Source: Brevibacillus sp. JNUCC-41
Lineage (GTDB): Bacteria; Bacillota; Bacilli; Bacillales; DSM-1321
NCBI RefSeq assembly: GCF_014844095.1
Contig: NZ_CP062163.1
Location: 4,187,501 to 4,251,500 of the forward strand
Direction: 5' to 3'
DNA: 64,000 nucleotides
Position 1 is the stretch's first letter. Each line of letters opens with the position of its first letter. Under the pieces are notes generated by a model, which made no database searches, was not told where the DNA came from, and saw nothing but the letters and a program-made list of their open reading frames with translations. The position numbers and the translations under genes were made by a program. Positions 1 through 7,849 of the stretch are shown piece by piece.

Positions 1-1
1 C

Positions 2-60
2 AAATTCATGAATAAACCGGCTGAAATTACGGGTAAACCATTCAAATTCAGGAGTAAAAC
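2..60. repeat. Degenerate 21-bp periodic repeat at the window edge
   Basis: Three imperfect units of the form AAATTC-(A)-nGAnTAAA are visible. Their TAAA ends fall at 16, 37 and 58, exactly 21 bp apart. The unit is close to the reverse complement of the 21-bp tandem repeat near 55351, so this looks like a decayed copy of the same family in the other orientation. The array may begin before the window. Confidence 0.5.
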
Positions 61-157
61 TACAAACGAACTCCCTTTTATAGTATTTGATTGGAAAGTT
101 ATGTATAGTTAGTATTATATTAAAATTGAATATTCTGAAAAGATAAGGAGCGATGTT

Positions 158-586
158 ATGAGTTTAACAATCACTGATTTGTCCATCGGCCAGGTTGCTA
201 GTATACAACGTACATTTAATGAATCTGACGTAAAATTATGTAATGAATTAACAAAAGATTACAGTCCGATTTATCAAGTGAATAAAGAAGCATGGAAAAG
301 TAATTTCAGCAAGCCGGTTGTACCTGGTTTGTTAACGGAAGGCCTTATCACTCAAGTGATCAGTGAAAAACTCCCGGGTAGTGCCTGTATACTTTTACAA
401 AAGGAATTGGTCTTTTATCATCCAGTACATATAGGCGATATGATTTCAGCGGAACTGGAGGTCATTGATATTAATTTGAATAGAGAGTGGGTTACGCTAA
501 AGGTGACTTGCTTTAATCAGGCAGGAATTGAAGTCATTAAGGGTCAAGTTGTAATTTTTGTTTTAAGTAATCAAGGTATTAGGTGA
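158..586 (+). CDS. MaoC-like hotdog protein, probably non-catalytic
   Basis: A 142-residue single hotdog domain. It has the outline of MaoC/R-specific enoyl-CoA hydratases: an RTFNESDV start, a TKDYSPIY loop near residue 50, and a PVVPG turn where catalytic members have HG. In PhaJ-type hydratases the dyad is Asp and His in D-x4-H. Here the Asp is kept but the His is Tyr, and the later HG is PG, so hydratase activity is doubtful. It may be the structural half of a two-subunit hydratase whose partner lies before the window, or an acyl-CoA-binding protein. AAGGAG lies just upstream of the ATG. It ends 5 bp before the sigma-54 activator gene, so the two are probably cotranscribed. Confidence 0.7.
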   Translation: MSLTITDLSIGQVASIQRTFNESDVKLCNELTKDYSPIYQVNKEAWKSNFSKPVVPGLLTEGLITQVISEKLPGSACILLQKELVFYHPVHIGDMISAELEVIDINLNREWVTLKVTCFNQAGIEVIKGQVVIFVLSNQGIR

Positions 587-591
587 TGTGA

Positions 592-1914
592 ATGGAAAAT
601 GTTAAAAACGCAATAAGGAATTGGGGATCAATTGAAGTAGATGAAAATGGAAGAATTATAGGCGCCACTGCTGATTTTTATGAATATTTCATGATGATGC
701 CGACTGATTTGATAGGAAAGTCCATTACGAGAGTCATTCACACTTCTTCCAACTTTTCTTTGAAAGGTCTGGCCCACAAACATGTGTTTTCTGGTGTGAT
801 CAGCGGACACTCTTGTTTTATAAGGGTATTTCGACGAGAAGCTGATACCATTTATACCATAATAATCCGCCAGGACGAACTGGAATACAGTGATCTAATG
901 TATTTTGCCAACACTTTGGAGAAGAATAAAGCCAAGAAAAATTCCGTTGTTCAAAGTCGATATAGCTTCGAAGAGATTGTTGGAAAGAGTAAGGAGATAG
1001 AGAGGGTAAAAGAGCTGGCCGCCAGAATAGCTACTAGCAGTTCAACAGTACTGCTTACAGGGGAAACGGGAACGGGAAAGGAACTTTTTGCCCAAGCGAT
1101 CCATAGTTTGAGTACAAGAAAGGCACAGCCTTTTGTGCCGGTAAATTGTGCCGCGATTCCAGATGAATTATTTGAATCGGAGATTTTTGGTTATGAAGCT
1201 GGCGCTTTTAGCGGGGCAAAAAAAGAAGGTAAGCCGGGAAAAATAGAATTAGCCCAAAATGGTACGTTGTTTTTAGATGAGATCTCTGAATTGCCCTATC
1301 AGGCTCAAGGAAAGCTATTACGAGTTTTACAGGAAAGGGAAGTGGAAAGACTAGGCGGGACAGGGACTAAAAATGTTGATATACGTATTATCGCGGCGAC
1401 GAACAGGGATTTAAGAACCCTTATTCAAGAAGGGAAATTCCGCCAAGATTTATATTATCGACTTTATGTTTTTGAATTGAAAATTCCTTCTTTAAGGGAG
1501 CGGCACGAAGATATTCTTCCTCTGGCATATCATTTCATCGAGCATTTCAATAACAAGTTAGGGTCCAATGTGAAAGAAATTGATCCTAAACTCCAAGATT
1601 GGCTTATCCAATATGAATGGCCTGGTAACATCCGTGAAATCAAAGCGATAATCGAAAGAGGAATGAATATCGTAGATGGAGGGACTCTAACTCTGGATTC
1701 TTTATATTTTACACCTAATTTCATATTGGAGGTTCCCTCATGTATGGATAATTCTATGTCCGGTACGTTGGATGAAGTTGTAGGCAATGCTGAAAAATCC
1801 GCCATTCAGCGAGCATTGAAAGATTCGGAAGGGGATCGTTCTTTAGCAGCTCAAAAGCTGAAAATTCATGTTGCTAGTTTATATAGGAAAATTGCCAAAT
1901 ACAAATTGAAATAG
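592..1914 (+). CDS. PAS-containing sigma-54-dependent transcriptional activator
   Basis: A 440-residue enhancer-binding protein. Residues about 8-105 look like a PAS-type sensor. The AAA+ domain spans about 128-355, with Walker A GETGTGKE near 155 and the sigma-54 contact loop near 203. That loop reads GAFSGA rather than the usual GAFTGA. A Fis-type helix-turn-helix occupies about 415-437. There is no receiver domain, so activity is probably set by a small ligand or partner sensed by the PAS region. A terminator follows, then an inverted repeat and a good -24/-12 promoter for the acyl-CoA dehydrogenase operon. This makes it the likely activator of the BadI/BadH-like genes (inference). It is similar in layout to the activator at 36603. 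Confidence 0.9.
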   Translation: MENVKNAIRNWGSIEVDENGRIIGATADFYEYFMMMPTDLIGKSITRVIHTSSNFSLKGLAHKHVFSGVISGHSCFIRVFRREADTIYTIIIRQDELEYSDLMYFANTLEKNKAKKNSVVQSRYSFEEIVGKSKEIERVKELAARIATSSSTVLLTGETGTGKELFAQAIHSLSTRKAQPFVPVNCAAIPDELFESEIFGYEAGAFSGAKKEGKPGKIELAQNGTLFLDEISELPYQAQGKLLRVLQEREVERLGGTGTKNVDIRIIAATNRDLRTLIQEGKFRQDLYYRLYVFELKIPSLRERHEDILPLAYHFIEHFNNKLGSNVKEIDPKLQDWLIQYEWPGNIREIKAIIERGMNIVDGGTLTLDSLYFTPNFILEVPSCMDNSMSGTLDEVVGNAEKSAIQRALKDSEGDRSLAAQKLKIHVASLYRKIAKYKLK

Positions 1915-1955
1915 CTGTATCATCCAATGAAATGTAATCAGGGTAACCATTAGGG

Positions 1956-1982
1956 CACACTTATAAAGTGTGTATTTTTTTT
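1956..1982 (+). terminator. Rho-independent terminator after the activator gene
   Basis: CACACTT and AAGTGTG form a 7-bp stem with a 3-nt loop, followed by TATTTTTTTT. It separates the activator transcript from the sigma-54 promoter downstream. Confidence 0.75.
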
Positions 1983-1986
1983 GAGG

Positions 1987-2010
1987 TTTCGCAAATTTGA
2001 TTTGCAGAAA
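1987..2010. promoter_or_regulatory. Candidate upstream activator site
   Basis: GCAAAT and ATTTGC form an inverted repeat with a 3-bp spacer, extended by TTTC on the left and GAAA on the right with a 1-bp bulge. Its centre is about 78 bp upstream of the -24 element at 2076, a normal position for an enhancer-binding protein. A related half-site, TGCAAACATGCGAAA, lies at about 2019-2034. The natural candidate ligand is the protein encoded at 592-1914. Confidence 0.5.
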
Positions 2011-2073
2011 TGAGAAAAATGCAAACATGCGAAAGGTTTTGGAAACTATAGCCAAAATTGTAGCGGATTCAAG

Positions 2074-2090
2074 TTGGCACACAACTTGCA
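2074..2090 (+). promoter_or_regulatory. Sigma-54 (-24/-12) promoter
   Basis: TTGGCACACAACTTGCA matches the consensus TGGCAC-N5-TTGCA, with 10 bp between the invariant GG (2076-2077) and GC (2088-2089). Transcription should start near 2101, about 80 nt before the dehydrogenase start codon. Confidence 0.88.
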
Positions 2091-2182
2091 ATAATAGTTT
2101 GTCATGTAAGAGGTTTCATGTTTCGTAGAATGTTCTAAATATGGGTTCAGATAAATTAGTAATTAATCAAGGGGGTAATGAT

Positions 2183-3337
2183 GTGCTGAATTTTTCTTTT
2201 ACGGAAGAGCAAGATTATTTTCGTAAAATATTGAAAGAATTTGCGAAGGAAGAGTTGCTTCCACATTATACAAAATGGGATCGCGAAGAGATTACTCCAA
2301 AACACTTGTGGAAAAAGCTGGGTGATCTTGGCGTGAATGGCCTTCGGATTCCAGTGGAATATGGCGGAAGCGGTGCGGATTGTGTGACAACGGGGATAGC
2401 TGCTGAGGAGATAGGTCGTGGTGATTTCAACCTTACTTACGCGGTGATGTTGAATGCATTAATCGGTGAAATTATCAATAATCACGCTAGCGAGGAACTG
2501 AAAAAGGAGTGGCTTCCCCAAATTTCAAGCGGTGAAAAAATTGTTGGCATTGCCATTACGGAGCCTTCCGCCGGTACGGATGCGGGCGGAATTAAAACAA
2601 CAGCTGTACATAAAGGAAATAAGTATGTGCTTAATGGAGAAAAGTCTGGAATAAGTGTTGCTATGTGTGGAGATGCATTTGTTTTATTTGCAAAGACGGA
2701 ACCTGAATGGGGAAATCGTGGGATAAGTGCTTTCATGGTACCTGCCGATATTCCGGGTGTTGAATGTAGAGGGTACACGGACATGGGGAATATCCCCATT
2801 GGAAGAGGTTCGATATATTTAACAGATGTCGAGATTCCGGAAGAGTATATGATCGGTCTTCAAAATAAAGGGTTTTCCCAAGTGATGAATGGGTTTGATT
2901 TAAGTCGGCTGTTAATAGGCCTTCAATGTGTGGGCACCGCTTCACAAAGTATTGATGAAACCATCGAATATGTGAAAATCAGGCATTCATTTGGTAAACC
3001 GTTGGCGACATATCAAGGGGTCTCCTTCCCCATTGTGACCCACCATACCCAATTAGAACTGGTGAAGTGGCAAGCTTACCGAGGCCTTTGGCTTCGTGAC
3101 CAAGGGCTGAATCATAGTAAAGAATCGGCTTCCGTTAAGTGGTTAGGTCCTAAATATAGTGTAGAAGCTATCCATGAATGTTTACTGCTGAATGGTCATT
3201 ATGCTTATACGAAGGAAATGCCTCTTGAGCAACGCTTGCGTGATGTGATTGGGTTGGAAATTGGTGATGGCACTGCTCAAGCCAATATGATGGTCATTGC
3301 AAAGGACATTATAGGAAAGGAGTTCCGTTCTCATTAA
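2183..3337 (+). CDS. Acyl-CoA dehydrogenase, cyclohexanecarboxyl-CoA dehydrogenase-like (AliB-type candidate)
   Basis: A 384-residue FAD-dependent acyl-CoA dehydrogenase with the usual N-terminal helical, middle sheet (AITEPSAGTDAGG) and C-terminal helical domains. The GTG at 2183 is preferred because GGGGG sits 7 nt upstream; an in-frame ATG at 2141 has no ribosome-binding site. The motif that carries the catalytic Glu in short- and medium-chain enzymes (YEGT) reads GDGT, putting Asp at residue 362. The family identity is clear. Oxidation of cyclohexanecarboxyl-CoA to the 1-ene is inferred from the BadI- and BadH-like neighbours and the ligase downstream. It is the first gene after the sigma-54 promoter. 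A gap of about 158 nt precedes the next gene. Confidence 0.85.
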   Translation: MLNFSFTEEQDYFRKILKEFAKEELLPHYTKWDREEITPKHLWKKLGDLGVNGLRIPVEYGGSGADCVTTGIAAEEIGRGDFNLTYAVMLNALIGEIINNHASEELKKEWLPQISSGEKIVGIAITEPSAGTDAGGIKTTAVHKGNKYVLNGEKSGISVAMCGDAFVLFAKTEPEWGNRGISAFMVPADIPGVECRGYTDMGNIPIGRGSIYLTDVEIPEEYMIGLQNKGFSQVMNGFDLSRLLIGLQCVGTASQSIDETIEYVKIRHSFGKPLATYQGVSFPIVTHHTQLELVKWQAYRGLWLRDQGLNHSKESASVKWLGPKYSVEAIHECLLLNGHYAYTKEMPLEQRLRDVIGLEIGDGTAQANMMVIAKDIIGKEFRSH

Positions 3338-3495
3338 TCCAATGGATTGGTATTTTTGCATTCTGCTGAAACGGAAACTATTACGAAGAAACTGAAATTA
3401 TTCACAGTCGTATTGGGTACCGATTAAGTTCGTAATTAACAGTGAAATGATGGGATACAAGGCAAATCACTAAGATAATGAAGGGAATGAAAACG

Positions 3496-4296
3496 ATGGA
3501 ATTAACAGATATAATCTATGAAAAAAATGGTGGGATTGCAAAGATAACAATGAACAGACCTAAAGTTTATAACGCTTTTCGTGCCAGAACCATTCAGGAA
3601 TTAATTTGGGCTTTCCGGGACGCTTGGGATGATAATCGTGTTGGTATCGTGATTCTGACGGGAGCAGGTGAGAAGGCATTTTGTGTAGGTGGAGATCAAA
3701 AAGAAAAGGGAGAGGAAGGAGGATATAATCATTCAGGTGGTTTAGGGGGCGGAATGGGACTGGAAATCGAAACGCTGCACCAAACGATCCGAAACATTCC
3801 TAAGCCGGTCATTGCAGCGGTTAATGGGTTTGCCATCGGAGGCGGGCATGTCCTGCATGTCATTTGTGACCTAACCATTGCATCTGACACGGCAAAATTT
3901 GGCCAGAGTGGGCCAAAGGTCGGTAGTTATGATGCAGGTTTTGGTTCAGCTTATCTAGCACGAATTGTCGGAGAAAAGAAAGCAAGGGAAATCTGGTATT
4001 TATGTGAACAATACTCTGCACAAGAAGCAAAAGAAATGGGACTTGTGAACAAAATCGTTGCTTCGGAACAATTGCAAGAGGCAGCAGAGGAATGGGCAAG
4101 AAAGATCCTTGATAAGAGTCCTACTGCGCTAAAAATGCTCAAATATTCCTTTAATGCAGATAGTGCCAACATTCAAGGGATTTCTCAACTATCGATGGGC
4201 AGTTTGGCAATGTTTTACAATACAAAAGAATCGGAAGAAGGAAAAAACGCCTTCCTAGAAAAGAGGCCTGTAGATTTTAAAAAATTCAGAGGTTGA
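3496..4296 (+). CDS. badI: 2-ketocyclohexanecarboxyl-CoA hydrolase-like, BadI family
   Basis: A 266-residue crotonase-fold protein. BadI opens the ring of 2-ketocyclohexanecarboxyl-CoA hydrolytically to give pimelyl-CoA. The protein follows my memory of BadI along its length: DLIYE/DIIYE start, NRP near 22, a GAG-x2-AFC-x-GGDQ segment, a PKPVIA-x-V-x-G-x-AIGGG oxyanion stretch, FGQ-x-GPK-x-GS, ARxVGEKKAREIWY, and SPTALKMLKYSFN. The FGQ..GS and GEKKAREIWY blocks are typical of the BadI/MenB branch rather than of ordinary enoyl-CoA hydratases. The ATG at 3496 is chosen because GAAGGGA is 9 nt upstream; in-frame ATGs at 3478 and 3487 are less well placed. MenB activity is the main alternative, but no menaquinone genes are nearby. 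Confidence 0.82.
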   Translation: MELTDIIYEKNGGIAKITMNRPKVYNAFRARTIQELIWAFRDAWDDNRVGIVILTGAGEKAFCVGGDQKEKGEEGGYNHSGGLGGGMGLEIETLHQTIRNIPKPVIAAVNGFAIGGGHVLHVICDLTIASDTAKFGQSGPKVGSYDAGFGSAYLARIVGEKKAREIWYLCEQYSAQEAKEMGLVNKIVASEQLQEAAEEWARKILDKSPTALKMLKYSFNADSANIQGISQLSMGSLAMFYNTKESEEGKNAFLEKRPVDFKKFRG

Positions 4297-4314
4297 TGAG
4301 GGGGATGAAAACTG

Positions 4315-5952
4315 GTGAAATTGGAGACGATTTTGACTCAGGAATATGTGGGGGAATTTAAAGGCGTTTGGCCAAATCGTACCATCTTGGATTATTTGAA
4401 TGATGCTATAGTAAAGCATCCAGATAAGGTGGCGATTATCGATAAAAAAAGTAGTTTTACTTACAAGCAGCTTGGTAAGTTGGTCGATCGGATCGCTTTG
4501 GGTCTCTTGCATATAGGATTGGGTAAGGGGGATGTTGTCTCTTTTCAACTGCCTAACTGGAATGAATTTATAATCTTGCATTATGCTGTTACAAGAATCG
4601 GTGCCATTAGCAATCCATTGATACCAATTTATCGAGATAGGGAAATTGGCTATATGGTTGGGATGGCAGAATCTAAAATGATTGTTGTACCAGAGTATTT
4701 CCGTGGGTTTTATTACCCTGACATGATTGAAAGACTAAGTCATCAATGGCCATCAATGAAACATATATACGTGATGGGTGACAGTGCGCCGAATGGGATG
4801 AAACTGTTCTCCTCTTTATTTGAGGAACCTTGGGAAGACCGGATGGATTCAGCTATTTTGGATGAAATCACACTTGACCCCAATGATGTGACTGAAATTA
4901 TCTTTACCTCGGGAACCACAGGAAGTCCAAAAGGAGTTATGCATACCCATAATACTCTTTGTATATCAACGAATTATTGGATTGACCGCTTACATTTAAC
5001 ATCCGATGATGTTCTTTTCATGGCGTCAACGTTCGCCCATCAAACAGGTTTTGGTTATGGAGTTAGGCTCCCTACACATATTGGAGGTACGGGAGTCTAT
5101 CAAGACATTTGGAATCCGAGAGAGTTTATTGAATGGGTAGAGAGGGAAAAGATAACGTTTACGGCCGGAGCTACTCCTTATCTGCAAGATACGGTCCAAA
5201 TGGAGGGGATAGAAAGGTATGACCTTAATTCGCTACGAGTCTTCGTAGCTTTAGGTGCCCCGATTCCCAGGCATTTAGTAAAGGAAGCCATGGAAAAAGT
5301 CCCGTTCAAGATATTGTCAGGGTGGGGTCAAACGGAAGATGGCTTGGTAACCTTGACGAGACTTGAAGATCCAGAAGAAAAACTGACGAATACCGACGGA
5401 ATTCCGTTTCCGGGAATGGAACTAAAGGTCGTAGATTTTGAAGGGGAGGTGTGTGCCCCGAATATAGAAGGCTCTTTATTAGTAAGGGGTCCGGCTCTTT
5501 TTGTCGGCTATTTTAAACGGATCGATGATACTTTAGCTGAATTTAGTGACGGATGGTTCATTACCGGTGATCGAGCATTCATTGATGAAGAAGGATATAT
5601 TCGAATTTCTGGAAGAAACAAAGACATTATCATACGTGGCGGTGAAAATATTCCAGTCGCTTATGTAGAAAATGTATTGTATGAACACCCGGATATTTCT
5701 AGCGCTCAGGTTATTGCAGTTCCAGATTTCCGACTTCAGGAAAAAGCATGTGCATGTATCAGCATGAAAACGGGGAAGAGCCCGATCACGATGGATTCTA
5801 TGCAGGAATTTCTCTCGCAAAAGGGTTTGGCCAAACAATATTGGCCTGAATTTCTTGAAATTATGGACGACTTTCCTCGTACGGCAAGCGGGAAAATCCA
5901 GAAATTCCGGCTCCGGGAAATGATAAATGAAAAGTTAGTCGACAAGATATAA
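4315..5952 (+). CDS. Acyl-CoA ligase, cyclohexanecarboxylate-CoA ligase-like
   Basis: A 545-residue ANL-superfamily AMP-forming ligase. The P-loop FTSGTTGSPKG is near residue 197, the adenine motif GWGQTEDG near 340, the GD plus ISGRNKDIIIRGGENI hinge near 420-450, and the C-terminal lysine motif TASGKIQK near 525. The start is GTG, with GAGGGGG about 11 nt upstream. It lies 18 bp after the BadI-like gene. ANL ligases activate a free carboxylic acid to its CoA thioester. Here it would form the cyclic acyl-CoA consumed by the dehydrogenase, as AliA does in Rhodopseudomonas. Substrate assignment is from context only. Confidence 0.85.
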   Translation: MKLETILTQEYVGEFKGVWPNRTILDYLNDAIVKHPDKVAIIDKKSSFTYKQLGKLVDRIALGLLHIGLGKGDVVSFQLPNWNEFIILHYAVTRIGAISNPLIPIYRDREIGYMVGMAESKMIVVPEYFRGFYYPDMIERLSHQWPSMKHIYVMGDSAPNGMKLFSSLFEEPWEDRMDSAILDEITLDPNDVTEIIFTSGTTGSPKGVMHTHNTLCISTNYWIDRLHLTSDDVLFMASTFAHQTGFGYGVRLPTHIGGTGVYQDIWNPREFIEWVEREKITFTAGATPYLQDTVQMEGIERYDLNSLRVFVALGAPIPRHLVKEAMEKVPFKILSGWGQTEDGLVTLTRLEDPEEKLTNTDGIPFPGMELKVVDFEGEVCAPNIEGSLLVRGPALFVGYFKRIDDTLAEFSDGWFITGDRAFIDEEGYIRISGRNKDIIIRGGENIPVAYVENVLYEHPDISSAQVIAVPDFRLQEKACACISMKTGKSPITMDSMQEFLSQKGLAKQYWPEFLEIMDDFPRTASGKIQKFRLREMINEKLVDKI

Positions 5953-6003
5953 GCAGTTTAAATAAAACCATATTGACTAAATGGTGAAAGTGGAGGGAAA
6001 TAT

Positions 6004-6750
6004 ATGAATAAAAGAATCGCATTTATTACCGGTGCCGGAAGCGGAATTGGCAGAGAGATTGCAAAAAAATTGGCTTCTCGCAATTTTAACATCATCGTGG
6101 CTGATATAAATCATAAAAATGCTGAGGAAACGGTTTCTTTAATCGAAAATTCGGGTTTTGGAGCCAGAGCGGTCCATTGTGATGTAACGAAATTAGAAAG
6201 TGTTAAAAAAGCCGTTGAAGAAACAGTGAATCATTATCATAAAATAGATATATTGGTTAATAACGCAGGCTGGGATAAGGTGGAACCTTTTTTAAAAAGT
6301 GATCCTAGCACTTGGAAAAGGATTATCGATATTAATTTACTTGGCCAGATCCATACTTGCAAGGAAATTTTACCGCTCATGATTGAAAATGGTTACGGAA
6401 AGGTAGTAAATATTGCATCTGATGCAGCTAGAGTAGGATCAAGTGGAGAGGCAGTTTATTCGGCTGCTAAGGGAGGGGTGATTGCCTTCACAAAAACGAT
6501 AGCAAGAGAAATGGCACGTCACAAACTCAACATCAATTGTATTGCGCCAGGTCCTGCAGATACGCCCCTATTTCAAGAAATAGGCTCATATAATGAAGGT
6601 ATAGCAGGTGCCTTGGAAAAAGCGATTCCATTTCGCCGGCTAGCTCAACCAGAGGACATTGCCAGTGCTGTTGCCTATTTCGTTTCGGAAGATGCAGGGT
6701 ATATTACGGGTCAAACTCTTTCCGTAAATGGTGGATTAACAATGGTTTAA
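6004..6750 (+). CDS. badH: 2-hydroxycyclohexanecarboxyl-CoA dehydrogenase-like SDR, BadH family
   Basis: A 248-residue short-chain dehydrogenase. It has the nucleotide motif TGAGSGIG near residue 10, NNAGWD near 88, and catalytic YSAAK near 153. The stretch NIASDAARVGSSGEAVY, the NNAGWD motif and the C-terminal SEDAGYITGQTLSVNGGLTM match my memory of BadH closely, and NNAGWD is unusual among generic FabG-like proteins. BadH oxidises 2-hydroxycyclohexanecarboxyl-CoA to the 2-keto compound that BadI cleaves. GTGGAGGG precedes the ATG. It is the last gene of the sigma-54 operon. A cyclohexenecarboxyl-CoA hydratase (BadK), needed between dehydrogenase and BadH, is not seen in this operon. Confidence 0.82.
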   Translation: MNKRIAFITGAGSGIGREIAKKLASRNFNIIVADINHKNAEETVSLIENSGFGARAVHCDVTKLESVKKAVEETVNHYHKIDILVNNAGWDKVEPFLKSDPSTWKRIIDINLLGQIHTCKEILPLMIENGYGKVVNIASDAARVGSSGEAVYSAAKGGVIAFTKTIAREMARHKLNINCIAPGPADTPLFQEIGSYNEGIAGALEKAIPFRRLAQPEDIASAVAYFVSEDAGYITGQTLSVNGGLTMV

Positions 6751-6832
6751 AAATCAATATAGTTGGGTGGTTATGCAAGATTGAAAGGCTAGTAAACTTA
6801 AAGCATTAGGTTGAAAACTTTTTCTAATATGT

Positions 6833-6860
6833 TTGACAATTGGGTTTATCGTGTTAATAT
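6833..6860 (+). promoter_or_regulatory. Sigma-A promoter of the thiamine operon
   Basis: A perfect -35 TTGACA (6833-6838) and -10 TAATAT (6855-6860) are separated by 16 bp, with an extended TGT just before the -10. It lies about 33 bp upstream of the THI box. Confidence 0.75.
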
Positions 6861-6892
6861 AAAGGCAAATGGAAATTAAATATACAATTTGT

Positions 6893-7008
6893 ACCACTAG
6901 GGGTGCTTTAATGGTAAAAGTTTATTTTACCGCAGAAGCTGAGATTAAAGTATGACTTTAAGACCCTTAGAACCTGATCTGGTTTATACCAGCGTAGGGA
7001 AGTGGGGT
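6893..7008 (+). promoter_or_regulatory. TPP riboswitch (THI box) aptamer
   Basis: The aptamer shows the hallmark blocks ACCACTAGGGGTGC, GCTGAGA, GACCC-TTAGAACCTGATC and TACCAGCGTAGGGAAGTGG. P1 pairs CCACT (6894-6898) with AGTGG (7001-7005). The 3' P1 strand AAGTGG (7000-7005) can instead pair with CCACTT (7045-7050) in the terminator, giving an antiterminator. The expected logic is TPP binding, P1 closed, terminator formed, operon off. Confidence 0.96.
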
Positions 7009-7042
7009 CTGGAACGATACGATTCTGTATTTTTTCAAGCAC

Positions 7043-7077
7043 AACCACTTTCTTTACGTTTAAGAAAGTGGTTTTTT
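7043..7077 (+). terminator. Riboswitch expression-platform terminator
   Basis: AACCACTTTCTT pairs perfectly with AAGAAAGTGGTT (12 bp) around a 7-nt loop, followed by a U run. Its 5' arm is complementary to the 3' strand of aptamer P1, so it is conditional. Confidence 0.92.
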
Positions 7078-7151
7078 GTTTGCAAAAAAAGGGGTGATAA
7101 AAGGCTTTTTCTGTAAGATTCATTGAAAAATACAATTTGGAGGTAAGGGAC

Positions 7152-7835
7152 ATGAAGTTTTCAGAGGAAATCCGTCGGGAAGTTGATCACATTTGGGAAG
7201 CTAGTTTTAATCACCCGTTTGTTGCAGGAATAGGAGATGGCACATTGCCATTGGAATGTTTTCGTTTTTATGTCATGCAAGATGCCTATTATTTATCTCA
7301 TTTTGCCAGGGTTCAAGCTTTAGGGGCAGTCAAAGCTACAGATTTACATACAACAAGCAGGCTTGCCGGCCATGCACAAGGAACATATGAAGCGGAGTTG
7401 AAACTTCATGAGAATTTTTCTGAGAGATTAGGCATCACAAAAGAAGAAAGGGAAAATTTCAAACCCGCCCCGACTGCTTATGCTTATACTTCCCATATGT
7501 ATCGTGCAGCTTATTCGGGACATTTAGGTGATGTTATTGCAGCCATCTTGCCGTGTTACTGGCTGTATTATGAAATAGGTGAAAAGCTGCAAGGTTGCAT
7601 ACCCGAAGAGCCGATTTATCAAGAATGGATAGCGGCGTACGGAGGAGAGTGGTTCCGCACTTTGGTGGAAGAACAAATTGCGAGGCTGGATGAGATTGCT
7701 GAAAAAGTAACGGACGAAGATAAGGAGAGAATGAAAGAGCACTTTATCCTGAGCAGCCAATATGAATACTCATTTTGGGAAATGGCTTATCGTTTAGAGA
7801 GATGGCCTGTGCACCAGGAAACACTGGAAGTATAA
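7152..7835 (+). CDS. tenA: Thiaminase II / aminopyrimidine aminohydrolase TenA
   Basis: A 227-residue all-helical TenA. It hydrolyses aminomethyl-aminopyrimidine, a breakdown product of thiamine, to the pyrimidine precursor HMP, and can cleave thiamine. The catalytic Cys lies in ILPCYWLYYEIG and the conserved C-terminal Glu in FWEMAYRLERW. The ATG at 7152 has GGAGG 8 nt upstream; an in-frame TTG at 7137 overlaps that site and is rejected. It is the first gene behind the TPP riboswitch. Placement next to ykoEDC suggests it processes the pyrimidine that the ECF transporter brings in. Confidence 0.95.
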   Translation: MKFSEEIRREVDHIWEASFNHPFVAGIGDGTLPLECFRFYVMQDAYYLSHFARVQALGAVKATDLHTTSRLAGHAQGTYEAELKLHENFSERLGITKEERENFKPAPTAYAYTSHMYRAAYSGHLGDVIAAILPCYWLYYEIGEKLQGCIPEEPIYQEWIAAYGGEWFRTLVEEQIARLDEIAEKVTDEDKERMKEHFILSSQYEYSFWEMAYRLERWPVHQETLEV

Positions 7836-7849
7836 AGGAGAATGAAATA

